This document shows, in pieces, positions 38,851-48,793 of a stretch of DNA of 64,000 bases; within the stretch, counting starts at the first letter, position 1, and the number at the start of each line of letters is the position of its first letter. Source of the DNA: Nostoc linckia z4 (GTDB lineage Bacteria > Cyanobacteriota > Cyanobacteriia > Cyanobacteriales > Nostocaceae); NCBI RefSeq assembly GCF_002608075.1, contig NZ_LAHA01000006.1:118416-182415 (forward strand), read 5' to 3'. The notes under the pieces were generated by a model. It saw only the letters and a list, made by a program, of their open reading frames with translations. It was not told the DNA's origin and ran no database searches. The position numbers were made by a program, and so were the translations under genes.

Positions 38851-39354
38851 TCAAGACTTCGGAATCCGATATTGCTGAGCAATGTAATAGAACAAACGGT
38901 AGTAATTTGGAAATTCTTGGCTGTTGCTTCGTCCCTGCCAATAGTATTGCACTTGATTATGAGTTAGTGTCAGTGTCATTGAAGTTGCTTGACGATCTAC
39001 TTCTACAACCAGTACGCCGGATACTCCTTGGACGGTTTTAAAGTTGGGTTGTATTTTTTTCCCAGACTGTAGGCTTTTGTCAATGGAATTTGCTAGCTGA
39101 TGACTTGCCCACCCACGAATTTCCACTGTTTTGTTCTGGGGGGAAATCAATCCAATCCCATCATCGTTTTCTGGGCCTGGTAAAGAATTCCAATTACTCG
39201 GATATGGAAACTCAAAACCGTAACGAGAGTTGCTATAAGTTTTCCAGGTAATGGCTTCAACGTTAAAATCGGCCGCCGTACAACTCCACAGCAAGAACGA
39301 TAAGGGAATGAAAAATTTTTTTATCTGGACTGCCTTGTGCCTTTTGCCCCCCAC
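38851..39354 (-). CDS. Putative lipoprotein of unknown function
   Basis: This is a protein of about 167 residues. The hydrophobic run FFIPLSFLLWSC ends in a possible lipobox (LWSC), so it is probably exported and lipid-anchored. The mature part (ITWKTYSNSRYGFEFPYPSNW, then VQGVSGVLVVEVDRQATSMTLTL and a tail ending YRIPKS) resembles the many small exported proteins with a PsbP-like fold, but I would not assign it. A longer ORF starts at a GTG at 39378, but its first eight residues (MNIYRQDR) are encoded by a dispersed repeat (39361-39388); I therefore prefer the in-frame GTG at 39354 or a start further in. It precedes sqdB on the same strand by 241 bp. Confidence 0.6.
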   Translation of the reverse strand: MGGKRHKAVQIKKFFIPLSFLLWSCTAADFNVEAITWKTYSNSRYGFEFPYPSNWNSLPGPENDDGIGLISPQNKTVEIRGWASHQLANSIDKSLQSGKKIQPNFKTVQGVSGVLVVEVDRQATSMTLTLTHNQVQYYWQGRSNSQEFPNYYRLFYYIAQQYRIPKS

Positions 39355-39360
39355 CCGATC

Positions 39361-39388
39361 CTGACGATAAATATTCACGACGACCTAC
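39361..39388. repeat. 28-bp dispersed repeat, copy 1
   Basis: CTGACGATAAATATTCACG and then ACGACCTAC. A second copy with two differences lies at 56615-56642. Both are preceded by a T/C-rich TGCCT-type stretch. Confidence 0.75.
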
Positions 39389-39826
39389 TTAGAAGTACCA
39401 AAAAATATATCTCTATCTCAATACTTGTCGGGTTTTGGGGAAAAGGGGAAAGAAAAAACCTTTACCCTTTACCCTTTAACCCCTTCGGGGTTCGCCAGTC
39501 GCTCATGGGGGAAACCCCCAAGACCGCGCTGGCTCACCTTTTCCCAAAACCAAATTCCGAGTTGAAAATGCACAAAGCGAGCAGTATTGATCTCTATCTC
39601 GTTTTTAGAGCTAAGCTACTGCTGCTTGATTAAATCTGGGTAAATTCCAGATAACCGTTTTATAAGTAACTCAATTTACCAAAGATGTCACTACTTCACA
39701 CAGTGAATTCTATATTATGTAAACAAATGTAACGAAATAGCCGTCAAAACGTTTTACTGTCTTGACAATGAATAGAAGAATCGATAACGTAATATACATA
39801 CCCGGGTAAGACCGTTAAAGAGTTAT
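39379..39826. other. 448-bp intergenic region with repeats
   Basis: After the 28-bp repeat come GGGGAAAAGGGGAAAG facing CCTTTACCCTTTACCC (39437-39476), a small stem AACCCCTTCGGGGTT (39478-39492), and GGGGGAAACCCCC (39508-39520). Then comes AT-rich DNA with TATATGC just before the gene at 39827. No gene is seen. Confidence 0.55.
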
Positions 39827-40180
39827 ATGCAAACGCAAACTAAGCAAAAGGTCACTTTGTATTTATCGCCAGAATTGCACAGAAAACTGAAGATTCGTTC
39901 AGCAATCGATTGCCAAGCAATGTCAGATCTTGCCGAACGTGCCCTCACTTTTTACCTGTCTAATTCGGATTTAGTAGATGAAGTTGAAGCTTCATCTTAT
40001 GGGCGGACTCATAGAGTTTATTCATGCCCGACTTGTAATAGCTCATTAGTCTTACGTGATGGGGAACTGGTTACTTTAGGCAATCAGCCAGGAGTAGTTG
40101 GTCAAGAGCATCTTTCCATTGATGAAATAAATGAAGATGAAACCCATCCCAAGGGTGAGGAAGAGTTGGTTCCTTGCTAG
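39827..40180 (+). CDS. Ribbon-helix-helix-like protein with a CxxC element
   Basis: This is a 117-residue protein. Its first 50 residues (QKVTLYLSPELHRKLKIRSAIDCQAMSDLAERALTFYL) have the pattern of a ribbon-helix-helix DNA-binding motif: one beta strand, then two helices. The second half carries VYSCPTCNSSLVLRDGE, a single CxxC that could bind metal as a dimer, and an acidic tail ending LVPC. It lies 93 bases upstream of ycf46 on the same strand, so it may regulate or be co-transcribed with that gene. Similar proteins occur next to ycf46 in other cyanobacteria as far as I remember. Function is not established. Confidence 0.75.
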   Translation: MQTQTKQKVTLYLSPELHRKLKIRSAIDCQAMSDLAERALTFYLSNSDLVDEVEASSYGRTHRVYSCPTCNSSLVLRDGELVTLGNQPGVVGQEHLSIDEINEDETHPKGEEELVPC

Positions 40181-40273
40181 ATAGGAATGATGAATGAATA
40201 ATTCATCATTTCGGTTGCCTTTACTAAAAGCAATGTCTCTACTGTCTCTATTAGGTCTCAAGTAGGTCGATGT

Positions 40274-41785
40274 ATGAAAGAAGAGCTCAATATCCTAATT
40301 CAAGCTCAATACCCTTTAATCTACCTTGTGACCTCCGAGGAAGAGCGGGCTGAGCAAGCGATTTCCACTACTGCCCAGATGTTGAAGCCTCAGCGCCGAG
40401 TATTTGTTTGGACAGTAACACACGGCATTGTTGAGTACGGTCAACCCCGGAATGTCACCCAACATAATACCGTATCTCCAGAGGCGGCGATTGAGTGGAT
40501 TATCCGGCAAAAAGAACCCAGTATATTTATTCTTAAAGATTTACATCCGTTTATTGATGCGCCTGCAACCACAAGATCGTTGCGTGATGCGATCGCCAGT
40601 TTCAAAGGTACTCAAAAGAACATCATTTTGATGTCACCAATGCAGCAAGTACCGATAGAACTGGAAAAGGAAGTTGTAGTTCTCGACTTTCGCCTGCCAG
40701 ATATGGCTGAGTTGAATAAAGTACTGACTTATCACATAGACCAATATCGTGGGCGGCGGTTGACAACAGAAGCTAGAGAGAAACTTCTCAGGGCAGCTTT
40801 GGGTTTAACCAAAGATGAAGCTGAAAAAGTCTACCGGAAGGCGCAGGTAACTACGGGGCGTTTGACGGAAGATGAAGTAGACATCGTTTTATCTGAGAAA
40901 AAGCAACTGATTCGGCGTAATGGCATCTTAGAGTACATTGAAGAAGATGAAACCATTGATGCTGTAGGTGGCTTAGAGGAGCTAAAAAAATGGCTCAAGC
41001 AGCGTTCTAATGCTTTCACAGAAAGAGCGAGAGAGTATGGTTTGCCTCAACCAAAAGGGATGTTAATTTTGGGTGTTCCTGGTTGCGGTAAGTCATTGAT
41101 TGCCAAAACTACTTCTCGCCTGTGGGGTTTGCCATTGTTACGGCTGGACATGGGTCGAGTCTATGACGGCTCGATGGTGGGGCGAAGTGAAGCAAACTTG
41201 CGTAACGCCCTAAAAACAGCAGAATCTATTTCACCAGCAATTTTGTTTATTGATGAATTAGATAAATCTTTTGCTGGTAGTGCAGGTTCCTCGGATTCTG
41301 ATGGTGGAACTTCGAGCAGAATCTTCGGTTCTTTCCTCACATGGATGCAAGATAAGAAATCTCCAGTGTTTGTGATGGCAACCGCAAACAGAGTGGAAAG
41401 GTTACCTGGAGAATTTTTGAGGAAAGGGCGTTTTGATGAAATATTCTTTGTGGACTTGCCAACTCCAGAAGAACGCCAAGATATTTTTAATATTCACCTG
41501 AGCAAGCGCCGTGAAGACATCTCTAGATTTGACCTTGAGCAACTAGCTAAGATGTCCGATGGCTTTTCCGGTGCAGAAATTGAGCAAGCGATCGTGGCGG
41601 CGATGTATGAAGCCTTCGCCCAAGATCGGGAGTTCACACAACTAGATATTATTGCTGCGCTAAAAGCAACATTGCCGCTGTCTCGAACGATGCAAGAACA
41701 GGTAACGGCTCTGAGAGATTGGGCCAGACAGCGAGCGCGTCCCGCAGCATCCTCCGTTGCTGAATATCAGCGAATGGAGTTTTAA
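40274..41785 (+). CDS. ycf46: AAA+ ATPase Ycf46
   Basis: This 503-residue protein has a non-ATPase N-terminal domain (about residues 1-230, starting MKEELNILIQAQYPLIYLVT) and one AAA+ module. Walker A is GVPGCGKSLIAKT, Walker B is AILFIDELDKSF, sensor 1 is FVMATANR, and the arginine finger region is RLPGEFLRKGRFDE. The length and N-terminal sequence match Ycf46, a protein kept in cyanobacteria and some red algal plastids. It has been linked to carbon acquisition or photosynthesis regulation in Synechocystis, but its substrate is unknown. The order RHH-like gene, ycf46, then ycf35 suggests one functional group. Some strains carry the conserved EF end seen here. Confidence 0.9.
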   Translation: MKEELNILIQAQYPLIYLVTSEEERAEQAISTTAQMLKPQRRVFVWTVTHGIVEYGQPRNVTQHNTVSPEAAIEWIIRQKEPSIFILKDLHPFIDAPATTRSLRDAIASFKGTQKNIILMSPMQQVPIELEKEVVVLDFRLPDMAELNKVLTYHIDQYRGRRLTTEAREKLLRAALGLTKDEAEKVYRKAQVTTGRLTEDEVDIVLSEKKQLIRRNGILEYIEEDETIDAVGGLEELKKWLKQRSNAFTERAREYGLPQPKGMLILGVPGCGKSLIAKTTSRLWGLPLLRLDMGRVYDGSMVGRSEANLRNALKTAESISPAILFIDELDKSFAGSAGSSDSDGGTSSRIFGSFLTWMQDKKSPVFVMATANRVERLPGEFLRKGRFDEIFFVDLPTPEERQDIFNIHLSKRREDISRFDLEQLAKMSDGFSGAEIEQAIVAAMYEAFAQDREFTQLDIIAALKATLPLSRTMQEQVTALRDWARQRARPAASSVAEYQRMEF

Positions 41786-41815
41786 AAGCTTTCCTCTGCC
41801 ATCCCAGGGGGAAAG

Positions 41816-41870
41816 GCTAGCTTTCAGGCTAGCAGTTATGAAAAAAGCCGCCTCCTGCTAAGTGCGGCTT
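41816..41870 (+). promoter_or_regulatory. Two stem-loops between ycf46 and ycf35
   Basis: GCTAGC (41816-41821) with GCTAGC (41828-41833), and AAGCCGC (41845-41851) with GCGGCTT (41864-41870). The second stem lacks a following T-run, so on the plus strand it is more a leader or processing structure than a clean terminator. ycf35 starts 56 bases further on. Confidence 0.5.
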
Positions 41871-41925
41871 CGTCCAAAACAAACCGTTGTCGTATTTCTC
41901 AATCTTCTCATTGGAGGAAACCCAA

Positions 41926-42276
41926 ATGTCTCACTTTAGCACCCTGCGTACCAAGATCACCGATGCCGAAATCCTCAAAGCTTCTTTGCGCGACCTCGGT
42001 ATCAGCGTAAAGACTGAAGCTGATGTCCGTGGTTATAACGGTCAGCGCGTTCGTTCTGATATCGTTGCCGTATTGGAAGGCGAATATGACCTTGGCTGGT
42101 CTCGCAACAGCGATGGTTCTTTTGACCTCATCGCTGACCTCTGGGGCGTTGCTAAGAAGCACAACCAAACCGAGTTGATCAACTCCATTAACCAAAAATA
42201 TGCTGTTAACAAGACCTTGGCTGAAGTAAAACAGCGCGGTCTACAAAACGCCAATGTGAAGTTGGTATTGCAATAA
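41926..42276 (+). CDS. ycf35: Ycf35/DUF1257-family protein
   Basis: This is a 116-residue protein from the ATG at 41926 (MSHFSTLRTKITDAEIL), chosen because GGAGG lies at 41913-41917. An in-frame upstream start at 41887 would place that ribosome site inside the gene. FSTLRTKITDAEILKASLRDLG, VRGYNGQRVRSDIV and YDLGWSRNSDGSFDLIADLWGV are conserved in Ycf35, present in cyanobacteria and red algal plastids, of unknown biochemical function. The strong ribosome site and the terminator at 42306-42343 suggest high expression. It shares its strand and vicinity with ycf46. Confidence 0.9.
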   Translation: MSHFSTLRTKITDAEILKASLRDLGISVKTEADVRGYNGQRVRSDIVAVLEGEYDLGWSRNSDGSFDLIADLWGVAKKHNQTELINSINQKYAVNKTLAEVKQRGLQNANVKLVLQ

Positions 42277-42305
42277 CAATTTCTCTGCGCGTTCCCAAAG
42301 CTGCA

Positions 42306-42343
42306 CGGGTTAACCAGGCATTAGCGGTTAGCCCGCTTTTTTT
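42306..42343 (+). terminator. Terminator after ycf35
   Basis: CGGGTTAACC (42306-42315) pairs with GGTTAGCCCG (42326-42335) with one G-T pair, followed by CTTTTTTT. Confidence 0.9.
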
Positions 42344-42349
42344 CGGGAC

Positions 42350-42394
42350 TGAGATTTACAGCATTTTTTAGGTAGATGCTGTAAATCTCAGTTC
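42350..42394. repeat. Perfect 17-bp inverted repeat
   Basis: ACTGAGATTTACAGCAT, an 11-base loop, then ATGCTGTAAATCTCAGT. It follows the ycf35 terminator directly. It may be a second terminator-like structure or a small palindromic repeat. Confidence 0.8.
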
Positions 42395-42433
42395 CTATTT
42401 TAATGGTTTATGGTAATAGCCTAATCTCATATC

Positions 42434-42508
42434 ATGTCCGGTTGAAGACTTATCATTAAACTGACGCTCTTACGTGGGGACGCTCTTACGCGGAGAATTC
42501 TTTTGATA
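42434..42508. repeat. MITE-like element type 2, copy 2
   Basis: It starts ATGTCCGGTTGAAGACTTATC, and contains ACGCTCTTACG twice (a 16-base internal duplication) and GCGGAGAATTCTTTTGATAA. It is the reverse complement of 12087-12163, apart from the duplication and a lost distal end. Confidence 0.7.
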
Positions 42509-42536
42509 AATAATTATAACATCATATCAAATTCTC

Positions 42537-42557
42537 AATAATTGTGTCCACCTACTT
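42537..42557. repeat. 21-bp inverted copy, left
   Basis: ATAATTGTGTCCACCTACTT lies here at 42538-42557, and its exact reverse complement lies at 50619-50638; the match extends one more base. Confidence 0.75.
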
Positions 42558-42675
42558 AGTAACTTCGATGTTATGAGAATATGTTAATTGCTACCCATGA
42601 ATGAGTAGCAATCTTTGGTGTTCTACACCTGATAAAAACTAAGGAAGATTAAGAAATAATCACCCTTCACACTAT

Positions 42676-45063
<2,388 letters not shown>

Positions 45064-45252
45064 ATGACCCAAATAATAGTAAACGATAGTGAAGGAATTG
45101 AATCAGCCTTACGTCGTTTTAAGCGAAAAGTTTCTAAGGCGGGTATTTTTCCAGATATGAAGAAAAATCGTCATTTTGAAACGCCAGAACAAAAACGTAA
45201 GCGTAAAGAAGTTGCACGGCATAGACAAAATAAGAGAAATTTCCGCAAATGA
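45064..45252 (+). CDS. rpsU: Ribosomal protein bS21
   Basis: This 62-residue basic protein reads [20 protein letters not shown] and goes on with [19 protein letters not shown] and a lysine/arginine-rich tail. This is the small-subunit protein S21 that helps base-pairing with the Shine-Dalgarno sequence. AAGGAAATAGA precedes the ATG. It is monocistronic here, with a hairpin terminator at 45347-45371. In heterocystous cyanobacteria rpsU often lies beside an rbp RNA-binding protein gene; none is seen here. Confidence 0.95.
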   Translation: MTQIIVNDSEGIESALRRFKRKVSKAGIFPDMKKNRHFETPEQKRKRKEVARHRQNKRNFRK

Positions 45253-45346
45253 GTGGAAGTGTAAGTGTTTACACCATTGTTGTATTTTTATAACTACTCT
45301 AGAAGCAGATTATAAATTGCAACTTTAATGTGATAAGATTCATAAA

Positions 45347-45371
45347 TTCCCCACATAAGTACTGTGGGGAA
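45347..45371. terminator. Terminator between rpsU and a small minus-strand gene
   Basis: TTCCCCACA (45347-45355) pairs perfectly with TGTGGGGAA (45363-45371). It sits between convergent genes and could serve both; T residues follow on each side (GTTTTTG right, TTTATG on the other strand). Confidence 0.7.
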
Positions 45372-45397
45372 GAGAAAGTTTTTGATAAAAAATAATA

Positions 45398-45607
45398 TTA
45401 GCTTGCTAATTCAACTAACGCGTCCCACTGAAACCTAATTACGCATGAAACTAAGCAGCCACGATAATGTTCGGTTGTAAATACTGACAGTGTGACATTG
45501 GTCTGACCTAGATCTAAAATTTGTTTGACCTTACAAATTTGCCGTTTATTCTTGCAGTATGCAACAATGCGATCGCCAGCTTTGACATCCAACGCTTTAA
45601 TTTTCAA
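45398..45607 (-). CDS. Small hypothetical protein
   Basis: This is a 69-residue protein: MKIKALDVKAGDRIVAYC, KNKRQICKVKQILDLG, ending WDALVELAS. The VKAGDRIVAY pattern with basic beta strands recalls small SH3-like or Hint-like barrels, but I do not recognise a family. It is convergent with rpsU and shares its terminator hairpin. Codon use and the clean MKIK start support a real gene, though not strongly. Confidence 0.55.
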   Translation of the reverse strand: MKIKALDVKAGDRIVAYCKNKRQICKVKQILDLGQTNVTLSVFTTEHYRGCLVSCVIRFQWDALVELAS

Positions 45608-46290
45608 TTTCTACCTACTCCTACAGTTATGGATCTAAAACTTCGTCATCTATTGGAATTTTTTTATATGATTTTTGCTTAAAATTCTTGACTAAAAATA
45701 TTTCTCAATAATTTAATAATAACATGATTTTACATTTAAAAATTACTTAAATTTTTGTGAGTCTCAAGCAGTTTAGTTTTCGATCTGAAATTTCGCTCAA
45801 AATTATAAAATCAAGCTCATACACACAAAAAATTAAAATATTATTGTGCCAATCAGAAACGATTGAGATTTAACTAAATCTACTGTATGCTACGCGAAGG
45901 GAAAATCCGAAATACCATAATAGCGATCGCAACAGGAATTCAAATTGACACAGAGTTTTCCCTTAAACTACACAACTAACCATATTTGCAATTTACGGAA
46001 GTATTAAAAAGAAACAACACCACATAGTGGTTGGCTGTTAACGCTTCACAGTCAACAGTTAACTGTCTGCTATGAAATATTTTTTACTTGTAATATCATA
46101 TCCGCATCATTAGTTATGATTCCTACAGCAATTGCACCCCGCCCCTTAATCGCCGAATTTCGGGGCTACGGTGTACACACAAGTTATCGAATCACTACCA
46201 GTCCTTTCTTTACCCCACCCTAACCCTCCCCTTGTCAAGATGCGGCTGGTGAATAAAGGATCAGACCCCTCGTCGAGCCACAAATTGGTT

Positions 46291-46321
46291 TGTAGAGACG
46301 TAGCAATGCTACGTCTCTACA
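46291..46321. repeat. Perfect TAGAGACG palindrome, 15-bp arms
   Basis: TGTAGAGACGTAGCA (46291-46305), A, then TGCTACGTCTCTACA (46307-46321). A degenerate relative is at 11470-11498. Confidence 0.9.
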
Positions 46322-46852
46322 TCGGGTGGTATGACGAAAAATCCTTCAATGAGGGGTGTCACCCCTGATTCGCCAGCTGTATCTGCGTAGGGGCGAACAG
46401 CCGTTGGGTAAGTCTAGGGGCGTAGGCTCTGCCTTCCCGCAGGGTACAGCCGTTCGGCCGTACAAGTTATTGTATCTGTATCAAGATTTTGGTGAATTGG
46501 TATTATACGGTGGTTAGAAGTATGCGATGCGTGCCTGACATCGACATATTCCCTGCAATGCAGACATGATCTTGGTGAAGTTACTCACAGTTGCGAATGC
46601 CAGGGTTTGCTGACTTTCGCTTTAAAACCTACGTTTACAACAGTTCCAAAAGTTTGGTGGATCTAACTAAATCTCTCAAGGCGAAAGGATTGTCTTGGAG
46701 ATTATGTTATTTCTCTTGGACAACATAACTGCGCTTTCGCTGTTTTGATTCCCCATATTTAAACAATATCACACTTTATGCAAAATTTTTTGCTAAAGGC
46801 AATTTTTTTTGCTAAAACTCTTTTTGAACTTTTGATTATGGCTCATAAGTCC

Positions 46853-46972
46853 CTAGTGGTCTTGCCAACCCAAAAATGCTGGGTGAGGGCTGGGGAAAGG
46901 GAAAGGGGTAAAGGGTAAGGGATTTAAAACCTTTCCCCTTTAAAGAGCTAAGTCACGAAAGCGAACTGCTAG
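46853..46972. repeat. CTAG-bounded MITE-like element, copy B
   Basis: It runs from CTAGTGGTCTTGCCAAC to GCGAACTGCTAG (120 bp), with GGGGAAAGGG units facing CCTTTCCCCTTTAAAGAG. It is inverted relative to copy A. Confidence 0.8.
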
Positions 46973-47487
46973 CCATCGCCACTAAAGGACTTATTTGAGA
47001 TTTGTGTTTTTACCAAATTTTTTAGCAAAAAGTAGCGTCGAATACTGTTTTCTAAATAGGTTTAGTATTTGATGCTTGATAGGTGAGTTATAGCAAATGA
47101 GTAGTAAGTATCAACCCATTTACTTGATTGCTCAAAGCAGTTAATAGTGCCTAACCTATGTGACTACAGCGTATAACCGTAAAGAATACACCACCAACAA
47201 ATTTCGCTTTTGGGGTAAGTTTTGCCTCACTAAAAATTACTGCTTCAGCTAAACAAATATGCACATATTTATTGCACAATCGGCTATGGCAATCCGATTT
47301 GATTTTACTCTCAGATAATAGGGAGTCAGTAGGCGATGAATTGGTATATACAGGCAGGGAATCAGCTTTTTCCAGTTGATGGCGAGTTTTTTCATCCAAT
47401 CAAATAGGGTTTCTATGTGAAGGCTGAATGGTTTTGCAATATTTGTGCAAAGAATCATTGTCGTACTTTGCCGTTGGTTAAAGTTCT

Positions 47488-47862
47488 ATGAATAAATCTT
47501 GTCTACCTCCAGATGATTTGCCCTCAAATCAAACAATCAGAGTCAGTGAATTACTATTCAGACAACTTGAAGAAGCAATTAAAAAAAGCTTTTTCTTGGC
47601 ATGTGACAATGTGACACGTATGTTGTTATGCAGTTGTCATTGGTATTTCCAAATCAATAGTGGCATTTTGATATTAATTATGGTTTGTCACGATATGCAA
47701 AGTTATCGCAACATTATGAAAAGTGTTCCCCATTTTGCTGAGAAGTTAAAACAGTTTAGCAACAGAGCTAGAATTACTGTTAGTTCTCCAATTGACAAAG
47801 GTATGCCCTGGGTACTTAGTATAGATAATATTTTACCGGATGGAGACTTGCCTATTACCTGA
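47488..47862 (+). CDS. Hypothetical protein
   Basis: This is a 124-residue protein: MNKSCLPPDDLPSNQTIRVS, a middle hydrophobic part with RMLLCSCHWYFQINSGILILIMVCHD, and a C-terminal half KLKQFSNRARITVSSPIDKGMPWVLSIDNI. The C-terminal half has the look of a folded domain, and the frame is open over its whole length. I do not recognise the family. It stands alone in a gene-poor region. It could be a real small gene or a decayed one. Confidence 0.45.
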   Translation: MNKSCLPPDDLPSNQTIRVSELLFRQLEEAIKKSFFLACDNVTRMLLCSCHWYFQINSGILILIMVCHDMQSYRNIMKSVPHFAEKLKQFSNRARITVSSPIDKGMPWVLSIDNILPDGDLPIT

Positions 47863-48265
47863 TAAATCAATTTTGTGGCGTAGACGCAAAGCGTCTTGTC
47901 GTCAGACATGGCTTTTGATGTAGGAATTAGAGCGATACTAATTGATAGCAATCTTAGTTGATTTGTGAAAAATTTCGGTGGTGGATGTTGACTGATGACT
48001 GTTGAGTGTTGACTGTAGTCAAACAACGGTGTGGGGAGTAAAATTTTGCAAATGATTGAGGAGTGTTATGTATAGCAGGCAATAAGCAATAGGGAAAGAA
48101 AGTTTCTTGGTGTCTGGGTTTTACTGTCAATTTATGTCCTAAACTATGCTTTGACTGCTATAAGTTGTAGAAAAATGTTCTAAGCCTCTCTCCTAATAGG
48201 AAAGAGGCTTAAAACTTGAGAATTAATCTTTCTTATGGTCTATTACTTAGCTCCAAAAATACGCT
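47863..48265. other. 403-bp intergenic region
   Basis: Apart from the repeat fragment at 47880-47917 and GTTGACTGATGACTGTTGAG-type STRR (47987-48017), I see a weak stem around 48182-48212 (CTCTCCTAATAGG and AAAGAGGC). No gene is seen. Confidence 0.4.
47880..47917. repeat. Dispersed repeat fragment
   Basis: GTAGACGCAAAGCG, as at about 9180, directly followed by CTTGTCGTCAGACATGGCTT, as inside bamA at 30675. It joins two pieces seen separately elsewhere in the window. Confidence 0.65.
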
Positions 48266-48430
48266 TTATTTTTGAGATAGTTTTTCCTCACTGGTAGAAA
48301 GAGAGCGAATTAACTCGCGAATGACATCCGTTGCTGGCCTTCCTGTGGTTGAACAGTATTGTTCAAGCTTTTGCGCCTCTTCTGATGCCAGATTGATTGT
48401 AAATCGTTTAACAGCCCATTTTTTATTCAT
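48266..48430 (-). CDS. Small ribbon-helix-helix (CopG-like) protein
   Basis: This is a 54-residue protein below usual ORF cut-offs: MNKKWAVKRFTINLASEEAQ, KLEQYCSTTGRPATDVIREL, IRSLSTSEEKLSQK. One beta strand (KRFTINL) followed by two helices separated by TGRPATDV is the ribbon-helix-helix pattern of CopG/Arc-type DNA-binding proteins, common as antitoxins or small repressors. No toxin-like ORF lies directly beside it. There is no strong ribosome site, but the composition and secondary-structure pattern are convincing. Confidence 0.7.
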   Translation of the reverse strand: MNKKWAVKRFTINLASEEAQKLEQYCSTTGRPATDVIRELIRSLSTSEEKLSQK

Positions 48431-48793
48431 GATTTAACAAACTATGTTTTGACAACTACTTCTCTAATATCAGTTTTCTATGCTGTTACTACAATGGTAT
48501 AATCAATGAAATTGCATTTAAGAAATAGTGAAGACAAACGCTATATTTCTTGATTAACCATGAAGAAATAAATTTTACTCTAAAATGTGAAGTTTAGCTA
48601 ATTGAAATCCGAGAATTATAAACATAATGTTAAGCTCGCCATAAAGCATACAAATACCAATCGAAAAATTACTGAATTAGACAAAAACCAAAAGACCGAG
48701 AAAATATAAATTTAAGATTAATTTTTCCTTTTAATTTGATTGATAGATGATTAGCGATCGCCATAAATTAATAACCAAGGATAACCAACAATT
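48431..48793. other. 363-bp intergenic region
   Basis: AT-rich DNA between the small RHH gene and the end of the PAP2 gene, with one GCGATCGC site near 48752. Nothing else stands out. Confidence 0.4.

Larger units (their letters stand above)
45608..47487. other. 1.9-kb region without recognisable genes
   Basis: The sequence contains AT-rich DNA, the perfect TAGAGACG palindrome (46291-46321), a GC-rich block around 46383-46475 with GGGGCGAACAGCCGTT and TACAGCCGTTCGGCCGTAC, MITE copy B (46853-46972), and short ORFs on the minus strand (47151-47458) that look random. It may be decayed mobile or accessory DNA. Confidence 0.5.

Noticed and set aside
46171-46368. 65-residue plus-strand ORF
   Set aside because: More than a third of it is the TAGAGACG palindrome and neighbouring repeat DNA.
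47151-47458. Two overlapping minus-strand ORFs (82 and 69 residues)
   Set aside because: Overlapping frames with random-looking composition and no recognisable motif.
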